Of a DNA stretch of 64,000 bases, positions 1 through 7,909 are shown piece by piece. Each line of letters starts with the position of its first letter. Positions within the stretch are counted from its first letter, which is position 1. The position numbers and the translations under genes are program-made. Below the pieces are notes generated by a model, which saw only the letters and a program-made list of their open reading frames with translations, was not told the DNA's origin and did not search any database. Source of the stretch: Paenibacillus lentus (GTDB lineage: Bacteria > Bacillota > Bacilli > Paenibacillales > Paenibacillaceae); NCBI RefSeq assembly GCF_003931855.1, contig NZ_CP034248.1, forward strand, positions 4,650,001 to 4,714,000, written 5' to 3'.

Positions 1-1
1 A

Positions 2-502
2 TTCAACCAGATCACTTATCTCATTCAGGAGCGCATCCCCCTCGCCGAATATGAAACAAGACCATTGGATTTGCGAGTGACCGTTCAGCGCGGTGCATTC
101 GGCGAATGGGCTATTACCGGGATGTTCGTCAAAATTGCTCCGCAAAACAGCTTCTTATCCAACATCGCCAAAGGCGGTTACCCCTATCCCATTCACGTGT
201 TGACTAAATGCATCCCCGCCCGGCTCATACCAGATGTCCTCTCCCACGTAGAAATGCTGTCCCTCTCCATTGCCCGTCATTTATCAACACGACTCCCCCT
301 GCTCGCCGATCTCGGAATTGATATCGGGTTGACACAGGAAGGACAGCCTTACTTCATCGAGTGCAACGGGAGGGATCAGCGGCACGGCTTTCGAAAAGCT
401 GGACTGACAGAAATATGGAAAGAGACGTACCGGCGTCCAATAAATTTCGCAAGATATTTATACGACCGCATCAACCTGAATAAATTACGGAGCGAAGCAT
501 AA
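2..502 (+). CDS. YheC/YheD-type ATP-grasp spore-coat-associated protein (3' part)
   Basis: This is the C-terminal ~166 codons of a gene that begins before the window; the frame is open from base 2 to the TAA at 500-502. The sequence resembles the end of the ATP-grasp domain of the YheC/YheD endospore coat-associated family: an LRVTVQR strand, a GMFVKIAPQNSFLSNIAKGG stretch, and a terminal YFIECNGRDQR motif that matches the metal- and ATP-binding Glu/Asn pair of ATP-grasp enzymes. The substrate of this family is not known to me. It supports a spore-forming host. The next gene is convergent. Family assignment is fairly sure; the role is inferred only from family membership. Confidence 0.8.
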   Translation, partial: FNQITYLIQERIPLAEYETRPLDLRVTVQRGAFGEWAITGMFVKIAPQNSFLSNIAKGGYPYPIHVLTKCIPARLIPDVLSHVEMLSLSIARHLSTRLPLLADLGIDIGLTQEGQPYFIECNGRDQRHGFRKAGLTEIWKETYRRPINFARYLYDRINLNKLRSEA

Positions 503-511
503 CTTGGTGAC

Positions 512-556
512 AAAAAAATAGAAGTCCGATTCGTCTAGCGAACCTGGACTTCTATT
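512..556 (-). terminator. Terminator of the ykoEDC operon, shared with the convergent gene
   Basis: A perfect 11-bp inverted repeat, 517-527 with 546-556, has an 18-nt loop. Read on the minus strand it is followed by a run of T (A tract 512-518), so it best serves the minus-strand transporter operon, but it also sits just after the plus-strand stop at 502. Confidence 0.8.
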
Positions 557-568
557 CGTTGTCTGCAT

Positions 569-1369
569 TCAATATCTTACATCGGTAATGCCAAATAACG
601 GGTACAGATGTGACAAAGAATAAGCTGCCGCTAAAGCTATAGCCAACAGTATTAACAGCCCTAAATCATATAGCGTAAACACAGACGAATAATAATACGT
701 TCTCCGGCGACTGTTGTGAAAAGCCTTGGACTCCATAGCTATCGCTACACGATGCGCCCGGCGGATGCTCTGGGATAGTAACGGCACAGCATATAGTTTC
801 GTCTGCTCGACCCAGCCCCGCATGCCCTGAGCATGCCGCACCCCACGTATTTGAAGCGCGTTCCTCCTGATTTGGAACTCTTCCCAAACCATCGGCAGGA
901 GCCGTACAGAAGCCATAAAACTATAGGCATATTTCGGGGCCAGCTTCACCTTCTGCATCAGGGCATAGAACAAAGCGACCGAAGAAGTCGTTAGCACATA
1001 CAGCAGTCCCTCGGCAGCGAATGTAATCGACTTAAAGCCGATATGAATCCCTCTATAGAAGCTCTCCTCCGAAATGCGGATAATTCCCCACTTCCACCAT
1101 AGCGTATCCCCTTTACCGAATAAGACCATAGTGATGGAGGAAGAGACAAAAACGAATAATAAGGGGAGGATCAGAATCAGGATTTTCCATGGCGGATGCC
1201 CGCTCATCAGAAATAGCACAAGGTAGATGACAATCGCCTGGTAAACGATAAAATCCAAGCTATGTGTAAACAAGGTCAGCAGGAACAACCCCAATATAAT
1301 ACCCAGTTTTGCAGCAGGATTGGCCCGGTGCAGCCAAGTTTCTCGCGTGGGCGTTAGAAATTTCCTCAT
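569..1369 (-). CDS. ykoC: ECF transporter membrane component YkoC (EcfT family)
   Basis: This 266-aa integral membrane protein matches the EcfT/CbiQ family, the transmembrane coupling subunit of energy-coupling-factor importers. The N-terminus has the family's LHRANPAAKLG pattern, followed by several hydrophobic segments (about residues 25-65, 110-130 and 235-260). A cytoplasmic AMESKAFH stretch near residue 213 corresponds to the Ala-Arg-Gly-type coupling motif of the family. The ATG overlaps the stop of ykoD by 4 nt, so the two are translationally coupled. Together with YkoD and YkoE it should import thiamine or its hydroxymethylpyrimidine precursor; the TPP riboswitch upstream of the operon supports this. 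Confidence 0.88.
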   Translation of the reverse strand: MRKFLTPTRETWLHRANPAAKLGIILGLFLLTLFTHSLDFIVYQAIVIYLVLFLMSGHPPWKILILILPLLFVFVSSSITMVLFGKGDTLWWKWGIIRISEESFYRGIHIGFKSITFAAEGLLYVLTTSSVALFYALMQKVKLAPKYAYSFMASVRLLPMVWEEFQIRRNALQIRGVRHAQGMRGWVEQTKLYAVPLLSQSIRRAHRVAIAMESKAFHNSRRRTYYYSSVFTLYDLGLLILLAIALAAAYSLSHLYPLFGITDVRY

Positions 1370-3051
1370 CGTTTTCCCTCTTCCTGCGTTTGTTTTCCTT
1401 CTTGCTGTGTTTGTTGTCCCTCTCCCTGCGTCTGTTTTCCCTCTCCCCGCGTTTCCTGTACTAGACTATCCCTCAGTTGCTTCATTTCTTCTCCACGCTC
1501 CGTAAGCTGCTGGGAGATCATCTTTCCCTCCCGTACCTCCCAACGCTGAGTGGCGATAATATCTGCAATTTTCTCCTCATGCGTAACCATGACGATCGCC
1601 GTCCCTAGACGACGAAGCTCCTCGCAAACTTGCAAAATAGCAAAGGTATTTACGGCATCCTGCCCGAAAGTTGGCTCGTCCAGCAAAAGTATCGGCTTAT
1701 CCAGCACGGCAGCGCCAGCTACACTTAGTCTACGCTTTTGCCCAAGGGAAAGCTGATAGGGATGCCGATGGTCCAAGCCCTTCAGGCCGAAGGTACGTAA
1801 TGATTTGTTCACCTGTTCTAAGACAACTTCCTCAGACAGTCCCTCCTGTCGCAAGGAAAAGGCAATTTCCTCTCCTACCTGCTCAGCTACGAACTGAAAT
1901 TCTGGGTTTTGAAACACAAAACTGATTTGACTCGCAGCCTGTTTCACCTGCTTTTGCCGCTTCTTCCATCGCACCCTCCATTTCCGCACGTGCTCATCAC
2001 GATCCAATGGCTGTCCCTGCAGCAAATAGCTTCCCTCCGAGCTAAGCAAGCCCATCAAGCTTAATAGCAAAGAGCTTTTTCCCGCGCCATTCGGCCCGGT
2101 AATAGCAATGAAATCTCCTGGTGCAATGGATGCATGCTCTACATCAATTACCGATTTCCCATGTCTCAGCCCTCGGAATTGAGACAACTCCAGCAGTGCT
2201 TCTGCCTGTACGGTCAACGGCGGTTTGGGCAGAACCGGCTCAAGGAGCGCTTCTCCTTCCGGTGAAGTGAAGAAGTGCTCCCAGACGCCAGGATACCAAA
2301 TTCCGAATTCCTTCAACTCGGATTGGTACATGCTGAACACCTCTTGAGGCGCTCCTTCGCCAAGCATTTGTCCTTCCGGGCCAAAGAGAATGACTCGGTC
2401 TACAAAGTCAGCGATTTCCTCAATCCGGTGCTCTACAATAATAAGCGTTCGATCTGGCGAAATTTTCTTCACCGTATCCCATATCTGCTCACGGCCTTCC
2501 GGATCAAGCAGCGCAGAGGGCTCATCAAGGAACAGCACCTGCGGATTTGAGAGCAAGACAGAGGCCAGGGCCAGCCTCTGCTTCATCCCCTGGGATAAGG
2601 AATCTATCTGCACATGCAGCTCCGGCAGTTGAAGTCCGACCGCTCGAAGCACCTCATCCATTCTCCCTCGCATTTCGCTCCGGGGAACCGCCAAATTTTC
2701 CAGTACAAAGGCCAACTCCTCATCCACATAGGGCATGCAAAATTGAGTATCTGGATCCTGGAATACAAATCCCCAAGACGCAGGCGGATACTGATCCTTA
2801 CAGCGCATGGGCACCTCAACGAGTGAAGGGATAATGCCCGATAGCACCTGTAACAACGTTGATTTTCCGCTCCCGCTCGGCCCCAGCAGTAACACCTTCT
2901 CGCCCTGTCGAACATGGATAGTAAGATCTTTAAAGACAAAACGATCTTCGCCTGGAAACTTAAGCCTAAGCTCGGTTACGCCCGCAGCTATGTCCGCAGC
3001 CTGGTTATGCCGATCGCTTACTGCGGCCCCTGATGTCAGTCTAGGCACCAT
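1366..3051 (-). CDS. ykoD: ECF transporter double ATPase YkoD
   Basis: This is a tandem ABC ATPase of 561 aa that powers the thiamine/HMP importer. Domain 1 (about residues 25-245) has Walker A GPSGSGKST, signature LSQGMKQRL and Walker B VLFLDEP. Domain 2 (about 280-510) has GPNGAGKSS, LSLGQKRRL and ILLLDEP. The two-in-one form is typical of YkoD. The C-terminus carries an odd charged tail (about residues 530-561) made of 7-residue repeats of the type GEGKQTQ, encoded by 21-bp repeats at about 1370-1450. The start lies 3 nt after the ykoE stop with no strong ribosome site of its own, suggesting coupling; the stop overlaps the ykoC start. Confidence 0.92.
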   Translation of the reverse strand: MVPRLTSGAAVSDRHNQAADIAAGVTELRLKFPGEDRFVFKDLTIHVRQGEKVLLLGPSGSGKSTLLQVLSGIIPSLVEVPMRCKDQYPPASWGFVFQDPDTQFCMPYVDEELAFVLENLAVPRSEMRGRMDEVLRAVGLQLPELHVQIDSLSQGMKQRLALASVLLSNPQVLFLDEPSALLDPEGREQIWDTVKKISPDRTLIIVEHRIEEIADFVDRVILFGPEGQMLGEGAPQEVFSMYQSELKEFGIWYPGVWEHFFTSPEGEALLEPVLPKPPLTVQAEALLELSQFRGLRHGKSVIDVEHASIAPGDFIAITGPNGAGKSSLLLSLMGLLSSEGSYLLQGQPLDRDEHVRKWRVRWKKRQKQVKQAASQISFVFQNPEFQFVAEQVGEEIAFSLRQEGLSEEVVLEQVNKSLRTFGLKGLDHRHPYQLSLGQKRRLSVAGAAVLDKPILLLDEPTFGQDAVNTFAILQVCEELRRLGTAIVMVTHEEKIADIIATQRWEVREGKMISQQLTERGEEMKQLRDSLVQETRGEGKQTQGEGQQTQQEGKQTQEEGKR

Positions 3052-3054
3052 TGC

Positions 3055-3660
3055 TTAATCGTCCAGTGCAGCGTAGTCTTTATCTTCGACAGGCCGTAGA
3101 AGATTCGTTACCCCTGTTGCTTCTACCGCTTTAACGATGGCATACGCCAAGTATCCGCAAATGAGAGCCGAACTGACAGCGCGCATGCCGTATTTGGCGA
3201 ATAACAACCAGGTTTGATAGTCCTGGATGTAGCCGTAATAAATATCGGGAATCAGGGAACCTACCGCTGCGCCTATCCCGGCCAAAGCCGCCACGGATGC
3301 CGAATAGTTCTTGTAACGGAATGCTGCGAAAACAAGTTCAGCTCCGAGACCTTGAAGCACGCTGTACATGACAAGTTGTATCCCCCACTCGCTGCCGAAC
3401 AATATCGATACATGCGCTGCGGCAATTTCGGCGATTAACGCTACACCAGGCTTACGAATCAGCAAAAACACAAGCGTAGAAGCCATAAACCACATTCCAT
3501 AGACAAGCTCATCCGCCTGCGGAAAAAACGAAAACAAATTATAAACCGCACTCCAGAAGTAATAAACGACTCCCAGAACAATCGACACTAGGATTGTTAC
3601 GAGCAAATCGCTCAGCTTCAATCCCCGGCCACCTCTTTTTTGGACTGCTCCCTGTACCAC
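3055..3660 (-). CDS. ykoE: ECF transporter substrate-binding membrane component YkoE
   Basis: This hydrophobic protein of about 201 aa matches YkoE, the S component that binds thiamine or HMP in the membrane. Five to six membrane segments are visible (for example around residues 20-40, 55-70, 85-105 and 125-145). An ATG exists at 3666, but the AAGGAG site at 3669-3674 is only 2 nt from it. The GTG at 3658-3660 has 8-nt spacing and is the better start. It is the first gene of the operon and follows the TPP riboswitch and terminator. The B. subtilis operon also has ykoF, a soluble thiamine-binding protein; no ykoF is present here. Confidence 0.85.
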   Translation of the reverse strand: MVQGAVQKRGGRGLKLSDLLVTILVSIVLGVVYYFWSAVYNLFSFFPQADELVYGMWFMASTLVFLLIRKPGVALIAEIAAAHVSILFGSEWGIQLVMYSVLQGLGAELVFAAFRYKNYSASVAALAGIGAAVGSLIPDIYYGYIQDYQTWLLFAKYGMRAVSSALICGYLAYAIVKAVEATGVTNLLRPVEDKDYAALDD

Positions 3661-3712
3661 ATACATCTCTCCTTCTTCTTAACTTCCTCATAGAATAGTA
3701 TGGCTAAAAAAC

Positions 3713-3741
3713 AAAAAAACCGACTGGATATGCTCAGGCGG
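3713..3741 (-). terminator. Riboswitch-controlled terminator in the ykoE leader
   Basis: On the minus strand a GC-rich stem (3735-3741 with 3720-3726, one mismatch) is followed directly by seven T (A run 3713-3719). It lies between the TPP aptamer and ykoE, the usual place for a transcriptional expression platform that stops reading when thiamine pyrophosphate is bound. Confidence 0.75.
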
Positions 3742-3769
3742 CTGTTTATAGTTCATAGGCACGAAAAAA

Positions 3770-3870
3770 CCTTGAACGACGAATTATCTACGCTGGCATT
3801 ATCCAGATCAGATTAACGGTCAGCAGCGGATTAGCTGCAATCTCAGCCTGATTCTCTCAAGCTCCCGTAT
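3770..3870 (-). promoter_or_regulatory. TPP riboswitch (THI element)
   Basis: The minus strand carries the conserved THI-box parts in order: an ACGGGAGC 5' segment, CTGAGA (rc of 3841-3846), and GATCTGGATAATGCCAGCG. The arms pair as in the known TPP aptamer. It precedes ykoE by about 110 nt, with an intrinsic terminator between them, so high thiamine pyrophosphate should switch the importer operon off. Confidence 0.95.
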
Positions 3871-3950
3871 CCCTATTCGATTGACTTAACCATACAACAA
3901 TAGCTGCCATACTAGCAAGTATAAATTAATTATTACAGCTTCGTTGTTGA

Positions 3951-3978
3951 TTTAGTTTATATTATATGTCAATATAAT
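3951..3978 (+). promoter_or_regulatory. Possible promoter of psd
   Basis: A perfect TATAAT lies at 3973-3978. The -35 region is poor (TTTAGT at 3951-3956, 16-nt spacer). The stretch is very AT-rich and could also hold the divergent ykoE promoter. Confidence 0.35.
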
Positions 3979-4032
3979 CGAAAATGGAAAACGATAGCAT
4001 ACTTGTTCAGCAAAGTACTAGGGGGAACCAAT

Positions 4033-4857
4033 TTGACCGCAAAATGGATGAAATGGATGACAGAGCTTACATCCCGAAAATGGATTTCCCGGCTCATGGG
4101 TCGGTTTTCTCATTCAGGAGTAAGCCGGCTCCTAATACCTACCTTCGCTAAGTCTTACGGGATTCCGCTGGATGAGGCCGAGAAGGACATTAAAGAATAC
4201 AGGACGCTGAACGAATTTTTCACCCGCAAGCTAAAACCAAATATGCGTCCGATCCATCCCCTTCCGGAAGGATTAATCAGTCCTGTCGATGCATTAATTA
4301 CGGCAATGGGAGACATTCAATCGGGAACGATCCTTAATGTGAAAGGCCAGGATTACTCATTGCAAGAGCTGCTCAATTACTCTCCTCGCACTGAAACATA
4401 TAATCATGGTTATTTCTTCGTACTATATCTTAGCCCGACCGACTATCACCGCATTCACGCCCCCGTAACGGGACGCAAGCTGGAGAGCGAGCATATCCGG
4501 GGTAAAGTCTACCCCGTGAATGACTTTGGAATGAGACATATGCGAACGGTACTCAGCCGAAACGAGCGGCTCATCACTTATATTTCGCATAGCCTCGGTG
4601 AAGTTGCGGTTGTTAAAGTGGGCGCTATGAATGTAAGCAGCATTAAATATACAGATGCTGAAGCTACACAATGGAATCGTGGGGATGACTTAGCTTATTT
4701 CGAATTTGGCTCGACCGTCGTCCTGCTCATCGAAAACGGCACCTTTGAGCCGCTTCCTGAGCTTGATGTCGGCAGTAAAGTTAAAATGGGCGAGCCACTG
4801 GGAAGATTTTGCCCTGCAAAAAAAACTAAACGTGGCATCCAGCCTCCACTTGAATAA
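4033..4857 (+). CDS. psd: Phosphatidylserine decarboxylase
   Basis: Decarboxylates phosphatidylserine to phosphatidylethanolamine at the membrane. The product is about 274 aa. The family's proenzyme cleavage motif appears as FGST near the C-terminus (GST at about 4709-4720); the serine becomes the pyruvoyl cofactor on self-cleavage. A SPVDA motif and an HRIHAPVTG segment with the catalytic histidines are also present. The frame opens at a TTG at 4003, but the AGGGGGAA site at 4020-4027 sits 5 nt before an in-frame TTG at 4033, so I chose 4033. It is a single gene followed by a terminator. Confidence 0.93.
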   Translation: MTAKWMKWMTELTSRKWISRLMGRFSHSGVSRLLIPTFAKSYGIPLDEAEKDIKEYRTLNEFFTRKLKPNMRPIHPLPEGLISPVDALITAMGDIQSGTILNVKGQDYSLQELLNYSPRTETYNHGYFFVLYLSPTDYHRIHAPVTGRKLESEHIRGKVYPVNDFGMRHMRTVLSRNERLITYISHSLGEVAVVKVGAMNVSSIKYTDAEATQWNRGDDLAYFEFGSTVVLLIENGTFEPLPELDVGSKVKMGEPLGRFCPAKKTKRGIQPPLE

Positions 4858-4869
4858 CGATAAAGATAT

Positions 4870-4910
4870 AGCAGGCCGTTCCTAACTCCGGGATGGCCTG
4901 CTCACTTTTA
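4870..4910 (+). terminator. Terminator of psd
   Basis: An 8-bp perfect stem, AGCAGGCC (4870-4877) with GGCCTGCT (4895-4902), is followed by CACTTTTA. It lies 13 nt after the psd stop. Confidence 0.75.
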
Positions 4911-4916
4911 TGACCT

Positions 4917-5105
4917 AAATTTAGGCTGTACTTTAATTTAGGCTACCTTTAATTCAGGCTACGCTTTATCCAGGCTAGCGATCTGTAAATTGCTCAGTCA
5001 CAGATAGTTGACTAAATTTGGACTAGGCTTTTATTTTGGACTATACTTTAATTTAGGCTACGCTTTAATTTGGACTACGCTATTATTCAGGCTACGCTTT
5101 CATAT
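4917..5105. repeat. Array of about nine degenerate ~17-bp repeats
   Basis: The stretch is built of imperfect direct repeats near TTTAATTTAGGCTACGC, each with a GGCTACGC or GGACTACGC core. There are four copies before and five after a unique spacer at about 4978-5022. No open reading frame, ribosome site or CRISPR-like spacer regularity is seen. The unit length is not a multiple of three. It ends about 40 bp before the left end of the insertion sequence. Function unknown. Confidence 0.7.
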
Positions 5106-5145
5106 TTTTAGACAACCTGCGTTGATCGCTTTCAAAATATCTAAA

Positions 5146-5167
5146 TGTATTTCATCAGACTGTTGAA
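5146..5167. repeat. Left terminal inverted repeat of the IS1182-type element
   Basis: 22 bp, an exact reverse complement of 6688-6709. It begins TGTATTTCATCAG. Confidence 0.85.
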
Positions 5168-6003
5168 GTAATTGATTTTCTATGCAAGAAAACATACTTT
5201 CCACGGAAATCCAGAATCGAAAGGATTAAAATATAAGGTGAGTTCCCGTTTGTACGAGAAAAAAGCTTGGCTAGGTGCCTTGCTATTTTCTTAATGTTCT
5301 GCACTATGGCAGTCATCAGTGCTTGTTCCTGCACTTTTTCCCGGCCACGCAAACGGGAAATGCGAAGCCCATGGAGCACTTTGGCATCCGCGAAGCTTCG
5401 CTCAACTGTTTTACAACGGAGCTTATACAAGATCTGTCCTGAAGAGCTACGGTAATTCGCTTCTACTCGCTCTTTAAACCCTTCCCAAACATGCCGCTGA
5501 ATTTTACGTTTACGATTTTTGCTTGATGTACAGCTATCCAATAATGGGCATTGGCCACATAAGTCAGGGTTGGACATATATTCTTTGTATCCATTGCGAT
5601 TGGTTGTGTGGTAAGTCAGCTTAGATCCATTGGGACATATATAAGCGTCTTGTTGCGGGTCATAGGAAAACTCTTCTTTGGGTATAGTCCCCTCTGCTGT
5701 AGGGGCATTACGAGTAGCGATGACACTGAAAATACCCATCTCGCTTGTTTTTTTGCATATGTAGGGCGTCATATATCCTGAATCCAAAGCAACAGCTTCT
5801 AACGTATTGTGAAAGTCAAATGTATCGATCTGTCTTTGAAGTCTTTCTATATAAACGGTTGAGTCATTCACATTTCCAGGGGTAACATGGACATCCGTAA
5901 TGAGATTGAATTTGTGATCGACTGTACGATGATCCAAATAATAAAACCCTTCGGGTTTACCTTTACGCTTCATAAAGCCACTTTCTGGATCGGTGTTACT
6001 CAC
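5155..6003 (-). CDS. IS1182-type transposase, C-terminal frame
   Basis: This is the second part (282 codons) of the transposase, holding most of the DDE catalytic core: the [19 protein letters not shown] segment, [11 protein letters not shown] with a catalytic Asp, and [10 protein letters not shown] with paired cysteines, then a VERSFADAK region near the last catalytic Glu. It overlaps the upstream frame and would be joined to it by a -1 shift at A8 (6010-6017). It has no good ribosome site at its first ATG, so separate translation is unlikely. The stop lies within the left inverted repeat. Confidence 0.75.
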   Translation of the reverse strand: MSNTDPESGFMKRKGKPEGFYYLDHRTVDHKFNLITDVHVTPGNVNDSTVYIERLQRQIDTFDFHNTLEAVALDSGYMTPYICKKTSEMGIFSVIATRNAPTAEGTIPKEEFSYDPQQDAYICPNGSKLTYHTTNRNGYKEYMSNPDLCGQCPLLDSCTSSKNRKRKIQRHVWEGFKERVEANYRSSSGQILYKLRCKTVERSFADAKVLHGLRISRLRGREKVQEQALMTAIVQNIKKIARHLAKLFSRTNGNSPYILILSILDFRGKYVFLHRKSITSTV

Positions 6004-6623
6004 TCGCAGTTTTTTTTCAATCGTTTCGTTTTCACGGGCGGCAGCGGCTTTTTTCCATGACGCTCTCGTTCTTGATTAACAGCTGTCTCCAATTCTTTTA
6101 AATATTCAAGGGGCGTTTCCGTCACAACTTGCATCGATGAACGATTTTTATTCGCGTTAGCTTGGATGTGCGTTGAATCAGTAATGAGAACACGTCCCCC
6201 TACCATGTTATGACGGATGGCCAAACGGACTACTTCGTCAAAAATGTCTTGAAAAATGGTAGATCCTTTGAATCGCACATTACGGTTGTAACTAATCGTC
6301 GAGTGATCCGGCACAGGATCCGTTAAGCCTAGACCGAGGAACCAGCGGTAGGCTACGTCCGTTTTAATTTCTTGCTCTAATTGCCTTTCGGAGTGAATGC
6401 CATACAAATAACCAATCAGCATCATTTTGAAAAGGCGAATCGGGTGAATTGGAGGCCTCCCTAATGTGCCGTGATAGTAGGGGCGAGTCATCTCCGTAAT
6501 AAATGAAAAATCTACGTTTTCATCAATGATTCGTAGTAAATGATCTTTTGGTACAAGCATATCTATACTAACCAATTCAATTTGATTTCTATCTTGTTGA
6601 ATGTTAGGCAATTCGCACACCAC
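6000..6623 (-). CDS. IS1182-type transposase, N-terminal frame
   Basis: This is the first part (207 codons from a GTG at 6621-6623). It has the DUF772-like N-terminal region ([21 protein letters not shown]), the [13 protein letters not shown] motif and the first DDE Asp in [11 protein letters not shown]. The frame ends soon after a run of eight A on the coding strand (6010-6017). A -1 shift there, at the slippery heptamer A AAA AAC, leads straight into the next frame and gives continuous family sequence (KRLKKK then LRVSNTD). The split is either programmed frameshifting or an inactivating one-base change. Confidence 0.8.
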   Translation of the reverse strand: MVCELPNIQQDRNQIELVSIDMLVPKDHLLRIIDENVDFSFITEMTRPYYHGTLGRPPIHPIRLFKMMLIGYLYGIHSERQLEQEIKTDVAYRWFLGLGLTDPVPDHSTISYNRNVRFKGSTIFQDIFDEVVRLAIRHNMVGGRVLITDSTHIQANANKNRSSMQVVTETPLEYLKELETAVNQERERHGKKPLPPVKTKRLKKNCE

Positions 6624-6687
6624 ACTTTCAATATATTACCTATATTATACCAAATTAACGCGGTAATGTGATCTAGATAGGGGCTTT

Positions 6688-6709
6688 TTCAACAGTCTGA
6701 TGAAATACA
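6688..6709. repeat. Right terminal inverted repeat of the IS1182-type element
   Basis: 22 bp, an exact reverse complement of 5146-5167. Confidence 0.85.
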
Positions 6710-7213
6710 GCTAGTATTCAAATTCAAAATTAAAATTAAACTGGACTAGTTGGATAGAGCCCCTTGCTCTTCTAATGGAAACTCTTCTTCTAGCCAACCT
6801 TTCTTCTACTGCATACTCTAATGCGCACTTTTTAATGCACGCCTCTAATCCACACTACTCCCTACGATCATGCCGATTTCGGATTGGAGTGTGACCTCTC
6901 CTCCGCCTCCATTAATTTTACTAGTTCCTTCCGAAGCGCCGACAATTCCCCCTACCTCACTCTTCGTGACAAACCTACATTGTATAGCATCGTCCAAGTT
7001 CAATTCGATATTGCCAACCTCGGTCTTAACGTTGAGCAAGCTTTCCTTGTTCATATTCGCAATATGTACGGAAACGTTGCCTGTCGTCGTTTGTTCGATG
7101 ATTTCTCTGTCATATGCACATTTTTCATCTGAATTGATCCACATCTCCGCTGATATTAGAGCTCCCTTTAATTTCGTATAGCTCTACGATACCGACTTCA
7201 TTATGAAAATCGT

Positions 7214-7279
7214 AGGTGTCCATGAGTAGGTGTCCATGAGTAGGTGTCCATGAGTAGGTGTCCATGAGTAGGTGTCCAT
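7214..7279. repeat. 14-bp tandem repeat, 4.7 copies
   Basis: Four full copies of AGGTGTCCATGAGT plus a 10-bp partial copy, all identical. It lies inside the lipoprotein pseudogene. Because 14 is not a multiple of 3, each gained or lost copy changes the frame. With a single copy the frame reads on as MDTYDFHNEVGIVELYEIKG, the expected beta-strand pattern. Confidence 0.95.
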
Positions 7280-7570
7280 CGACGCCGGCACTGTAATAAC
7301 ATCATCGATCATGAAATGAGAAATTCCGTAATTCTTCCCGGCCCAAGTCCATAAGCTTGTGTCATTCTCTCCCTTTGCATGCATTGCTAATCAATTGATT
7401 CTCATTTTCGCCCACAGATACCTCTGCTTGATCCAAAATGTGCTGACTTTTCTCCAGATTGACCGACTTACTAAACCAAACCGTTGTGTTGATTCGTATT
7501 TCATCCCCGTCATAGGCAGTGATTTTAATATTTCCTCCCGAATGATCGAGGCTAAGCTTCGTCAGCTTGC

Positions 7571-7597
7571 TCACTTGCATCACTTGCATCACTTGCA
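7571..7597. repeat. 9-bp tandem repeat, 3 copies
   Basis: Three identical copies of TCACTTGCA, coding on the minus strand for a repeated Gln-Val-Met. In-frame expansion within the lipoprotein pseudogene. Confidence 0.9.
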
Positions 7598-7805
7598 AAT
7601 GGGTGAAATTTCCCGGGGCATCCCTGCCTCCTTACTTCTTTCTCCAGTCTTCAGCCGTCTGAATTAGCGATTGCTCTAGCGAATCAGCCGTTCCGTTTAG
7701 CCAATTACCTCATCGGACTTATCCCTAAAACCAGCACAACCAGCCAGTACAATCAAAGATACCGCCGCAGCAGTCACGGTTATGAAGTTCATCCGCCTTC
7801 CGTAT

Positions 7806-7877
7806 CCACTTCTGCTTCCACTTCTGCTTCCACTTTTGCGCCCATTTCTACGTCCACTTCTGCTCCCACTCCTGCTG
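7806..7877. repeat. 12-bp tandem repeat, six copies, coding for Ser-Gly-Ser-Arg
   Basis: Six 12-bp units near CCACTTCTGCTT. On the minus strand they encode SRSG-type tetrapeptides that lengthen the positively charged N-terminus ahead of the lipoprotein signal sequence. Confidence 0.85.
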
Positions 7878-7909
7878 TAGCTTGAATTTATAATCCCATT
7901 TTTATTCAT

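Larger units (their letters stand above)
5146..6709 (-). mobile_element. IS1182-family insertion sequence, ~1564 bp
   Basis: A 22-bp perfect inverted repeat bounds the element: 5146-5167 on the left and its reverse complement at 6688-6709 on the right. Inside is one transposase gene on the minus strand, in two overlapping frames. The protein resembles the IS1182 family DDE transposase. Flanks are CTAA (5141-5144) and CTAG (6711-6714), one base from the ends; this is at best an imperfect 4-bp target duplication. No passenger gene is present. The element separates the 17-bp repeat array from the lipoprotein pseudogene. Confidence 0.85.
6845..7909 (-). pseudogene. Broken DUF4097-like (adhesin/toastrack) lipoprotein gene
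   Basis: One ancestral reading frame can be followed through several frame changes. The start is at 7909 with an AGGAGG site 7 nt upstream. The N-terminus has a Ser/Arg/Gly repeat region, then a hydrophobic stretch and the lipobox LAGC, marking a lipoprotein. A stop follows at 7697. The frame resumes in pieces (7362-7598, 7184-7384 and 6845-7144) with beta-rich sequence such as LDHSGGNIKITAYDGDE and TTTGNVSVHIANMN, typical of DUF4097 beta-solenoid proteins. At least four shifts are needed, one caused by a 14-bp tandem repeat. I judge it non-functional. Family assignment is from pattern only. Confidence 0.6.

Noticed and set aside
4917-5105. CRISPR array
   Set aside because: Repeats are short, degenerate and nearly adjacent, with no unique spacers of constant length and no cas genes.
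5141-6714. Exact target-site duplication of the IS
   Set aside because: Flanking CTAA and CTAG differ by one base and sit one base outside the repeats; not convincing.
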